Part shown: positions 6,315-11,691 of the stretch, one piece after another | How positions within the stretch are numbered: the stretch's first letter is position 1 | Layout: every line of letters begins with the position of its first letter | Assembly (NCBI GenBank): GCA_947296835.1 | Contig: CAMYQS010000022.1 | Span: 1-11,691, forward strand | Direction: 5' to 3' | Source: an uncultured Atopostipes sp. | GTDB lineage: Bacteria; Bacillota; Bacilli; Lactobacillales; Carnobacteriaceae_A | Length of the DNA: 11,691 nt | Position numbers and translations under genes: made by a program | Notes under the pieces: model-generated | What the model was told of the DNA's origin: nothing | Databases searched by the model: none | The model's input: only the letters and a program-made list of their open reading frames with translations

Positions 6315-6356
6315 AAACCGCCCGTTTGAGTGTATGCTACTCAAACGGGCGGTTTT
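6315..6356. terminator. Bidirectional terminator between the FLP-like gene and lacD
   Basis: A perfect 17-bp stem (6315-6331 with 6339-6355) has a 7-base loop and is followed by TTTTATTTT on the plus strand. The left arm starts with AAA, so the minus-strand transcript of the lac operon reads into a T-tract as well. It lies 9 bases after the regulator stop and about 30 bases after the lacD stop. Confidence 0.92.
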
Positions 6357-6388
6357 ATTTTAAGGATATTTAAAAATGGGTTATAAAC

Positions 6389-7378
6389 TTAGATAACTTC
6401 TACGATATCTGTCCAAGGAGTTGCAGTACGCTCAATTACTTTGTTTAATTCAGTAATGTTTTCTGTACCTTCTGAACGTAACCATTCTCTAGCTACTTCA
6501 ACGCCTTCTTTAGCGAAAGGTTCTACTACACCTTTCCAAGTTGCACGTCCACATAGAACACCGTTAAATGTAGAACCTGATTCTTGTGCAAATTCTAACG
6601 TACGCATGAATAATTTTGCACTTACACCTGCACTTAAGAAGATGTATGGTAAGTGTGTTGTTTCATCTTGCTCTTTGTAGTACTGAGCTGCTTCTTCTTT
6701 CGTGTAAACAACTTCATCTTCAGAGTAACCTTCAACAAAGTTCATGTTAACAGGTGTCTCTACTTTTAGAACATCAACGTTGTACTGAGGTTTTGAGAAT
6801 TCTTCCATTGCTTTGTTTACTTTATGAGGCTTAACTTTAGCAAACTCAACTGATTTAGTATCTTCCATGTTCGCATCGTATGTTAAAATTTCTAAGAAGT
6901 AAGGAGTGTCTTCAGCAACACATTCACTTCCTACACGTTCAACAAATGCTTTCTTCTGGTCGTTAATTTCATCACTTTCATCAACGTCAAAATATAAAAG
7001 AATCTTGACTCCGTCTGCGCCTTCCTCAAGAATACGTTTTACAGACAAGTTATCAATTAGACGAGCTTGACGACCTTCTTTATTCGGGTCGTAACCAGTT
7101 TGCTCATAAGCTAATAGAAGACCAGCATCTTCATGACGAGCTTTCGCTCCAGGTAAACCGTATACCGGGTCCAGTAGAATTGATGATGCATATTGTGTTA
7201 ATTCTTCAGAAACAACCTTTTTCAATCCTTCAATTGCTTCAGAAGTAGGTTCTTCACCTAAATCTACAAACATACGCTCCATAGCGCCACGTTGGTCAAT
7301 TGCTAATGAATAGATTCTTCCGTCTGTACCAGATAAACGATCTAAAGCTGCTTTTTTGTTTTCAGTTAATTTTAACAT
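6389..7378 (-). CDS. lacD: Tagatose-1,6-bisphosphate aldolase
   Basis: LacD cleaves tagatose-1,6-bisphosphate to dihydroxyacetone phosphate and glyceraldehyde-3-phosphate, the last step of the tagatose-6-phosphate pathway. It is a class I (Schiff-base) TIM-barrel aldolase. The segment DVLKVETPVN places the lysine at residue 205, the position of the catalytic lysine in Streptococcus LacD. Other landmarks are SLAIDQRGAMERM, the GADGVKILLYFDVD segment and LPYIFLSAGVSAKLF. The start at 7378 is chosen because GAGGAG lies just before it, inside the last codons of lacB, and because MLKLTENKKAAL is the usual LacD N-terminus. An upstream in-frame start at 7396 would overlap lacB and lacks support. The 329 residues agree with the family. 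It follows lacB with a one-base gap and no lacC, and it is the last gene before the shared terminator. Confidence 0.97.
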   Translation of the reverse strand: MLKLTENKKAALDRLSGTDGRIYSLAIDQRGAMERMFVDLGEEPTSEAIEGLKKVVSEELTQYASSILLDPVYGLPGAKARHEDAGLLLAYEQTGYDPNKEGRQARLIDNLSVKRILEEGADGVKILLYFDVDESDEINDQKKAFVERVGSECVAEDTPYFLEILTYDANMEDTKSVEFAKVKPHKVNKAMEEFSKPQYNVDVLKVETPVNMNFVEGYSEDEVVYTKEEAAQYYKEQDETTHLPYIFLSAGVSAKLFMRTLEFAQESGSTFNGVLCGRATWKGVVEPFAKEGVEVAREWLRSEGTENITELNKVIERTATPWTDIVEVI

Positions 7379-7379
7379 G

Positions 7380-7910
7380 TTAGTTCTCCTCATCATTATA
7401 ATGTCCTTGGTCCCATTTTTCTAAAAATTCATCAAATTTTTCATCTGTTTTCTCTTTAGTTGTAACAACACCTTGTTCTAATTGGCTAATTTTTTCAATT
7501 AACTTTTCGTTTTCTGGTGTAGGTTGGTATTCTTCATGGATAAATGCGTCTATTGTTTCACGGATTAAGTGCTCACCTGTAATTTTTCCACCAAATCCAA
7601 TAACGTTTGCGTTTAATTCGCGACGAGCGTATAGCGCTGTTGATACGTCACGTACTAAAGCTGTACGAGTACCAGGCACTTTGTTTGCTGCGTTAGCAAT
7701 TCCTACTCCAGTACCACAAATGACAACACCGAAGTCTACTTCGCCTGAGGCAACTAATTCACCGACTTTTTTACCAAAGATAGGGTAGTGTGTACGGACA
7801 AATCCGTGAGTTCCAACATCAATAACTTCATGGCCTAATTCTCTTAAATGATCTGCTACAGCAATTTTTGTATCTGTAACAATATGGTCATTACCTATTG
7901 CAATTTTCAT
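7380..7910 (-). CDS. lacB: Galactose-6-phosphate isomerase subunit LacB
   Basis: One of the two subunits that convert galactose-6-phosphate to tagatose-6-phosphate. It belongs to the RpiB/LacAB fold: the N-terminus MKIAIGNDHIVTD holds the substrate-loop Asp8-His9, and VVICGTGVGIANAANK holds Cys65, the catalytic base position in this family, within the GTGVG loop. The length of 176 residues is normal for LacB (about 171), the larger subunit. The start is supported by AAGGAGG on the minus strand. The gap to lacA is 14 bases and the gap to lacD one base, so the genes are translationally linked. Confidence 0.97.
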   Translation of the reverse strand: MKIAIGNDHIVTDTKIAVADHLRELGHEVIDVGTHGFVRTHYPIFGKKVGELVASGEVDFGVVICGTGVGIANAANKVPGTRTALVRDVSTALYARRELNANVIGFGGKITGEHLIRETIDAFIHEEYQPTPENEKLIEKISQLEQGVVTTKEKTDEKFDEFLEKWDQGHYNDEEN

Positions 7911-7924
7911 ATTTTATATCCTCC

Positions 7925-8353
7925 TTAGCACATTGCGTCTAGCATGTCGACACGAATTTGGTGACGACCGCCATCGTATTCTGAATCTGCGAAAGCTTTA
8001 ACAATACTTTTTGCTAAGCCTTCTCCAACAATTTCGCTACCGATTGAAATAACACGTGCATTGTTATGGCGACGAGTCATGTTTGCTGACCATTCTTCCG
8101 AAATCTCAGCTACTACAATGCCTTTGTGTTTTGTTGCTGCCATAAAACTACCAGCACCGTAAGCATCAATTAAAATTCCTGCACTTGTTTCGTCTTCTGT
8201 AATTTTTGCTGCTAAGTTATTTGCCGATTCAACAAAGTCTTCAGCGGGAGTTTCAGCTAGATCGACTACATTGAAGTCATTTTCAATCAAGTATGCTTTA
8301 ACAACTTCTTTTAAATCGAATCCATCTTTATCCGCAGATAAATAAATCTTCAT
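7925..8353 (-). CDS. lacA: Galactose-6-phosphate isomerase subunit LacA
   Basis: The partner of LacB. It shares the RpiB-like fold (MKIYLSADKDGFDLKE) but lacks the catalytic cysteine, with ILIDAYGAGS at the matching place. It keeps TRRHNNARVISIGSEIVG with His96, consistent with the shared active site built at the LacA-LacB interface in characterised enzymes. The length of 142 residues is normal. The start at 8353 follows GGTGGAGG by eight bases; an upstream GTG at 8368 lies within that ribosome site and is rejected. It is transcribed after lacR1 with a 34-base gap and no visible terminator. Confidence 0.97.
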   Translation of the reverse strand: MKIYLSADKDGFDLKEVVKAYLIENDFNVVDLAETPAEDFVESANNLAAKITEDETSAGILIDAYGAGSFMAATKHKGIVVAEISEEWSANMTRRHNNARVISIGSEIVGEGLAKSIVKAFADSEYDGGRHQIRVDMLDAMC

Positions 8354-8387
8354 ATTTTGTTCCTCCACCTTAATGTTTTTTATAAAA

Positions 8388-9149
8388 TTAATTTATGATT
8401 TTAATCCATTTTGAATAATATTCTTCTAAGTCCTGAGGTAACTGATTATCAGTAATTAAATAGTCAGCATCTCTGATGTCGTAAAATTGATAGAAATCTA
8501 ATTTATTAAACTTACTATTATCCGCAATGATAAATTTCTCTCTTGCGTTGTTTAATATAGTACGTTGGATAACGCCTTCATCTTCATTCGCATTAAACAT
8601 TGAATAGTTATTGAGTGTGTTTACACCAATAAATGCCTTTTGAACATTAATCGTTGATAAGAAGTCGTTTGCGATTGTTCCTGTAAAGGACCCTGTTATA
8701 GAACGGTAAGAACCACCGGTCAAAATTAATTCATATCGCTCGTCATATTTAAACTTATCGAAAACATAAATTGAATTCGTAATAATCTTGGCACGATTAA
8801 TTGTCAAGTAGTCGTGAACTAATTCGATTGTTGTACCAGACCCTAAAAATACGGTTTCATTTTCAAAAATGTTATTTGCTATATTTCTCGCAATTTGTTG
8901 TTTCTCATTTAAGCTTAGTTCTCTTTTCTGACGATGACTTAACTCAAGATTGCTTGGTGTTATAATTTCAAGTTCAGCTTTACGAGCACCACCGTGAATT
9001 CTAATTAGAAGATTGTCGTTTTCTAACTCTTGTAGGTCTCTTCGGATAGTCATTTCAGTAACATCGAGTATATCGACTAGCTCTGAAACTCTTACAACAC
9101 TGTTCTGATCGAGCAGTTCTAGAATTTTTTCGTGGCGTCTCTCTTTCAT
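8388..9149 (-). CDS. lacR: Lactose operon repressor, DeoR family, copy 1
   Basis: A DeoR-family repressor expected to respond to tagatose-6-phosphate, as LacR does in lactococci and staphylococci. Residues 5-57 form the winged helix-turn-helix (RHEKILELLDQNSVVRVSEL, DVTEMTIRRDLQEL, LLIRIHGGAR). The rest is the sugar-phosphate sensor domain, with FLGSGTTIELV, IITNSIYVFDKF, LILTGGSYRS and IADNSKFNKLDF. ATG at 9149 gives 253 residues, the LacR norm. GGAGGTG precedes it, and an in-frame TTG at 9152 could also serve. A longer reading frame up to 9239 would run through the promoter and operator and is rejected. It is the first gene of a lacR1-lacA-lacB-lacD operon and a close paralog of the next repressor. 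Confidence 0.93.
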   Translation of the reverse strand: MKERRHEKILELLDQNSVVRVSELVDILDVTEMTIRRDLQELENDNLLIRIHGGARKAELEIITPSNLELSHRQKRELSLNEKQQIARNIANNIFENETVFLGSGTTIELVHDYLTINRAKIITNSIYVFDKFKYDERYELILTGGSYRSITGSFTGTIANDFLSTINVQKAFIGVNTLNNYSMFNANEDEGVIQRTILNNAREKFIIADNSKFNKLDFYQFYDIRDADYLITDNQLPQDLEEYYSKWIKIIN

Positions 9150-9176
9150 CAATGTGAACACCTCCATGTTAATTAA

Positions 9177-9191
9177 TGTTTGAAACGAACA
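9177..9191. promoter_or_regulatory. LacR operator in the lacR1 leader
   Basis: TGTTTGAAACGAACA is a 15-bp imperfect palindrome lying about 10-24 bases after the predicted lacR1 start site. It matches the sites in the lacR2 and lacF promoters (consensus TGTTTGWAWCRAACA). A repressor bound here would block RNA polymerase leaving the promoter of the lacR1-lacABD operon. Confidence 0.75.
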
Positions 9192-9206
9192 TACGATGTT
9201 GACACC

Positions 9207-9235
9207 ATAGTAAACCCAAAAGAATACGTTGTCAA
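9207..9235 (-). promoter_or_regulatory. Promoter of the lacR1-lacA-lacB-lacD operon
   Basis: On the minus strand, TTGACA (9230-9235) and TACTAT (9207-9212) are separated by 17 bp. Transcription would start near 9200, giving a leader of about 50 bases that carries the operator and the GGAGGTG ribosome site. Confidence 0.85.
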
Positions 9236-9299
9236 GCACAAAAACAAAAGGTTTATAAAAAATAAAATCAAGAATGTGAGCAGAATAAAGTCATATCAA

Positions 9300-9355
9300 C
9301 AAACAAACGATAAAAAAACCAAACAAATATATTTTGAAACAAACAATACTAAACA
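9300..9355. repeat. Phased CAAACA half-site array upstream of lacR1
   Basis: CAAACA occurs at 9300-9305, 9320-9325 and 9340-9345, exactly 20 bp apart, with CAAACG at 9304-9309 and TAAACA at 9350-9355. It is the half-site of the LacR palindrome, repeated on one strand and one face of the helix, about 65-120 bases upstream of the lacR1 -35 box. It lies between the lacR2 terminator and the lacR1 promoter and probably forms an auxiliary LacR-binding region (inference). Confidence 0.5.
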
Positions 9356-9365
9356 TATTTCGTTC

Positions 9366-9404
9366 AAAAAAGGTGCTAATGAACAATCTGCCCATTAGCA
9401 CCTT
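9366..9404 (-). terminator. Intrinsic terminator of lacR2
   Basis: A perfect 12-bp stem (9370-9381 with 9393-9404) with an 11-base loop is followed, on the minus strand, by a run of six T. It lies about 30 bases after the lacR2 stop and separates lacR2 from the lacR1 operon, so each repressor gene has its own transcript. Confidence 0.88.
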
Positions 9405-9434
9405 CTATATTTAATATTAATTTATGTAGAAAAA

Positions 9435-10193
9435 TTATTCGTTCATAATTTCGACCCATTTTGAATAAGTTTCTTTTGTTGAGTCAGAGAGTTTATCATC
9501 CGTAATGAGATAGTCAGCATCTTTTAAATCATAGAAATTGTAGAAGTCTACTTTATTAAACTTATCATTATCAGCAACAATATATTTTATACGTGAGTTG
9601 TTTAAGATAGCCTTCTGTATAACGCCTTCTTCTTCATTCGCATTGAAAACAGAGTGGCCATCAATTCCATTTACTCCAATAAATGATTTCTGGACATTAA
9701 TAGTAGAGATAAAATCTTTTGCGATAGTACCAGTAAATGAACCGGTCTTAGAACGGTATGAACCGCCAGTCAAGATTAATTCGAATCGTTCATCATATTT
9801 GAATTTATCAAACACATAGATAGAGTTCGTAATAATTTTTGCTCTATTAATATTTAAGTAATTATAGACGAGCTCTATAGTAGAACCGGATCCTAAAAAT
9901 ATCGTTTCGTTCTCATGAATGTTTGCTGCGATTATACGAGCTATGTATTTCTTCTCATCAAGATTGATTTCTCTTTTAGTAACATGGCTGAGTTCCAAGT
10001 CTGAAGCAGGCTTATTGACTACACTTCTGGCTCCGCCGTGTGTTCGAATTAAGAGTCCATCATTCTCAAGATCTCGTAGGTCTCTACGAACAGTCATATC
10101 TGTAACCATTAATTGTTCAGCCAGGTCAGAGACTTTTACGATTTCATTCTCCTGCAGCATCTTCAAAATTAAGCTGTGACGCTCTTCTTTCAT
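9435..10193 (-). CDS. lacR: Lactose operon repressor, DeoR family, copy 2
   Basis: A second LacR-type repressor and tandem paralog of the first. The DeoR winged helix spans about residues 5-57 (VTDMTVRRDLRDLENDGLLI, THGGAR), and the sensor domain keeps FLGSGSTIELV, IITNSIYVFDKF and LILTGGSYRS. In the 56-residue stretch from IITNSIYVF to FIGVN the two copies differ at only five positions; in the recognition-helix stretch they differ at 6 of 27, so DNA or effector preference may have drifted. The start is well supported by AAGGAGG before the ATG at 10193. The length of 252 residues is normal. It has its own promoter, operator and terminator and diverges from lacF. Confidence 0.93.
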   Translation of the reverse strand: MKEERHSLILKMLQENEIVKVSDLAEQLMVTDMTVRRDLRDLENDGLLIRTHGGARSVVNKPASDLELSHVTKREINLDEKKYIARIIAANIHENETIFLGSGSTIELVYNYLNINRAKIITNSIYVFDKFKYDERFELILTGGSYRSKTGSFTGTIAKDFISTINVQKSFIGVNGIDGHSVFNANEEEGVIQKAILNNSRIKYIVADNDKFNKVDFYNFYDLKDADYLITDDKLSDSTKETYSKWVEIMNE

Positions 10194-10232
10194 TATATAG
10201 CCTCCTTGTCTCTAAATAGATAGCTTATAGCT

Positions 10233-10247
10233 TGTTTGAATCAAACA
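10233..10247. promoter_or_regulatory. LacR operator in the lacR2 leader
   Basis: TGTTTGAATCAAACA is a perfect palindrome of 7-bp arms around one base, the most symmetric of the three sites. It lies about 11-25 bases after the predicted lacR2 start site, the same placement as the site before lacR1, which implies autoregulation or cross-regulation. Confidence 0.78.
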
Positions 10248-10264
10248 TGAAACTTAGTCCTTTT

Positions 10265-10293
10265 ATGATACAATTAGAAGCTATCAATGTCAA
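10265..10293 (-). promoter_or_regulatory. Promoter of lacR2
   Basis: On the minus strand, TTGACA (10288-10293) and TATCAT (10265-10270) are separated by 17 bp. The start near 10258 gives a leader of about 65 bases containing the operator. Confidence 0.8.
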
Positions 10294-10330
10294 TTCCTTA
10301 AAGACAAAACTGTTTAATTTGATTTAACCC

Positions 10331-10359
10331 TTGACAAATGATTGAAAGCGGTTTATATT
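10331..10359 (+). promoter_or_regulatory. Promoter of lacF-lacE
   Basis: TTGACA at 10331-10336 and TATATT at 10354-10359 are separated by 17 bp. The start near 10366 falls inside the LacR operator. The -35 boxes of lacF and lacR2 are about 40 bp apart and point away from each other. Confidence 0.88.
10343..10356 (+). promoter_or_regulatory. Possible CcpA cre site in the lacF promoter spacer
   Basis: TGAAAGCGGTTTAT matches the cre consensus TGWAANCGNTNWCA at all but the last two positions. Lying between the -35 and -10 boxes, it would let CcpA shut off lactose uptake during growth on preferred sugars, as in other lac operons. The two mismatches keep this tentative. Confidence 0.45.
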
Positions 10360-10373
10360 GTTTGTAACGAACA
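10359..10373. promoter_or_regulatory. LacR operator at the lacF start site
   Basis: TGTTTGTAACGAACA begins at the last base of the -10 box and covers the start of transcription, a classic repressing position. Same-strand half-sites CAAACA follow at 10379-10384 and 10389-10394, each about one helical turn on from the right half of the palindrome (10368-10373). Confidence 0.78.
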
Positions 10374-10434
10374 AATATCAAACAAAAACAAACAGAGAAA
10401 ACATTTATATTAACTTATTAAAGGAGAAATTAAA

Positions 10435-10743
10435 ATGAATAAAGAAGAAGTAGCAATGATCGGTTTTGAAATTGTAGCGTACTCAGGTGAAGCACGTTCT
10501 AAATTTATGGAAGCGATTAAAAAGGTTAAAGCAGGTACAGCGAGAGAAGATGTACAAATTCTAATCGATGAAGGAAACGCTAGTTTAAACTTAGCACATG
10601 CAAGCCAAACAAAATTGTTAGCAATGGAAGCAGATGGCGAAGACGTAGAACTAGGATTTATCTTCGTACACGGACAAGATCACTTAATGACATCTATTCT
10701 ATTAAAAGACGTACTAGAGTTCTTAATGGATATTTACAAATAA
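10435..10743 (+). CDS. lacF: Lactose-specific PTS enzyme IIA
   Basis: LacF carries the phosphoryl group from HPr to the membrane enzyme LacE. It is a small helical protein that works as a trimer. The phosphorylated residue is His79 in FVHGQDHLMTSIL (His78 in the lactococcal and staphylococcal numbering), and Asp82 in the same motif matches the metal-binding aspartate. The 102-residue length and the NKEEVAMIGFEIVAYSGEAR start are typical of the family. AAAGGAG precedes the ATG. It is the first gene of the divergent transcript, with lacE 44 bases downstream. Confidence 0.97.
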   Translation: MNKEEVAMIGFEIVAYSGEARSKFMEAIKKVKAGTAREDVQILIDEGNASLNLAHASQTKLLAMEADGEDVELGFIFVHGQDHLMTSILLKDVLEFLMDIYK

Positions 10744-10787
10744 TTTAAACTAAACTAATATTTAAAGAAAAGGAAAGGTGAATTGAA

Positions 10788-11691
10788 ATGGATAGACTTG
10801 TTCAGCAAATCGAAAAAGCAAAACCATTTTTCGAGAAAGTTTCAAGAAACAAATATTTAAGAGCAGTAAAAGATGGCTTCATTTCAGCGATGCCAGTCGT
10901 GTTATTCTCTAGTTTATTTATGCTTATTGCATATGTACCAAATATTTTTGGATTCTACTGGAGTCCAGAAGTTGAGGCAATGATCGTTAAGCCTTATAAC
11001 TACTCGATGGGAATCTTAGGACTATTAGTTGCGGGAACAACAGCAAAAGCTTTAACAGGGTCCTTTAACCGAGATTTGGAGAAAACCAATCAGATAAACG
11101 ATACCTCAACAATGTTAGCGTCAATCGTAGGTTTCCTACTATTATCGTCAGACGCAATTGAAGGTGGATTTGGTAGTGGTTACTTAGGAACGACAGGACT
11201 TATTTCAGCATTCGCCTCAGCATTTATTGTTGTAAATATCTATAATCTATTTATTAAAAACAATATTACGATTAAGATGCCAGACGAAGTGCCACCAAAC
11301 ATTGCACAAACATTCTTAGATGTTATTCCATTTGCTGTTTCAACAATAGCATTATACGGAGTAGATTTAGTTGTTCGCCAATTTTCAGGCGTTAACTTTG
11401 CAGCAATGGTTATCCAGGTATTCCAACCATTATTTTCAGCAGCAGATGGCTATTTAGGATTAGCAATTATCTATGGTGCGATGGCGATGTTCTGGTTTAT
11501 CGGAATTCACGGACCATCAATCGTAGAGCCGGCAGTATCAGCAATCATGTTTGTTAACTTAGATATGAACTTAGAGTTATTACAAGCTGGAGAGCACGCA
11601 TCACATGCATTAACTCCAGGTATCCAGTACTTCGTAGCAACAGTGGGGGGAGGGGGTGCGGGACTTTTGGGATAGCATTGGAAATGTAAAT
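10788..11691 (+). CDS. lacE: Lactose-specific PTS enzyme IICB, incomplete at the window end
   Basis: LacE imports lactose across the membrane and phosphorylates it. The start MDRLVQQIEKAKPFFEKVSRNKYLRAVKDGFI is typical of the family, and GGAAAGGTG supports it. Hydrophobic membrane helices run through the IIC domain, and the sugar-site segment IGIHGPSIVEPAVSAIMF is intact. About 285 of the usual 565 or so residues are present, and the IIB domain with its catalytic cysteine lies beyond the window. After YFVATVGG the frame turns into glycine codons and meets TAG at 11673-11675. The family continues GTGATL here, so the last roughly 50 bases look like miscalled sequence rather than a true stop. 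Confidence 0.9.

Noticed and set aside
6441..6680. Plus-strand open frame inside lacD.
   Set aside because: It is antisense to a well-conserved aldolase and has no ribosome site.
9180..9398. Plus-strand open frame of 72 codons between the two lacR genes.
   Set aside because: It is lysine- and asparagine-rich because it crosses the A-rich promoter, operator and half-site array and the lacR2 terminator. No ribosome site is seen.
9598..10179. Plus-strand open frames opposite lacR2 (9598-9819 and 9919-10179).
   Set aside because: They are antisense to a complete repressor gene with no independent support.

Overview
The window looks like a low-G+C Gram-positive genome, most likely a member of the Lactobacillales (Carnobacteriaceae/Enterococcaceae type). 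The reasons are strong AGGAGG-like ribosome sites, sigma-A promoters with TTGACA/TATAAT boxes, a lactose PTS with the tagatose-6-phosphate pathway, and an FLP-type Crp/Fnr regulator. The species cannot be fixed from the sequence alone.

Region 1 (1-3870) has the character of mobile or accessory DNA. It opens with a cluster of inverted repeats that looks like a transfer origin, directly upstream of a long MobC-like mobilization protein gene (144-842). No relaxase follows. About 720 bases without an intact gene come next, holding a bulged inverted repeat and the frameshifted remnant of a membrane-protein gene on the minus strand. A two-gene operon follows: a ribbon-helix-helix regulator with an unrecognised C-terminal domain (1565-1957) and a half-size ABC exporter (1976-3559). 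It is driven by a near-consensus promoter embedded in ACCATC/GATGGT half-sites and an (AATT)5 tract, and it ends in a strong hairpin terminator.

Region 2 (3878-6356) looks chromosomal. It holds a minus-strand tRNA-Val(GAC) gene whose 3' end faces the accessory DNA, a DegV-family lipid-binding protein, an unrecognised 139-residue protein, and an FLP/FNR-like regulator with two cysteines. A long perfect hairpin ends the regulator gene and probably also the convergent lac operon.

Region 3 (6389-11691) is a lactose/galactose-6-phosphate cluster split over two strands. On the minus strand lie lacR2, then lacR1-lacA-lacB-lacD; diverging on the plus strand are lacF and lacE. LacF and LacE import and phosphorylate lactose (or galactose), LacA and LacB isomerise galactose-6-phosphate to tagatose-6-phosphate, and LacD cleaves tagatose-1,6-bisphosphate. 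The kinase gene lacC, usually between lacB and lacD, is absent. Two tandem DeoR-family LacR paralogs control the cluster. All three promoters (lacR1, lacR2, lacF) carry the same 15-bp palindrome, consensus TGTTTGWAWCRAACA, and extra CAAACA half-sites are spaced by helical turns. lacE is incomplete: its last roughly 50 bases are G-rich and break the reading frame, which looks more like a poor contig end than biology.
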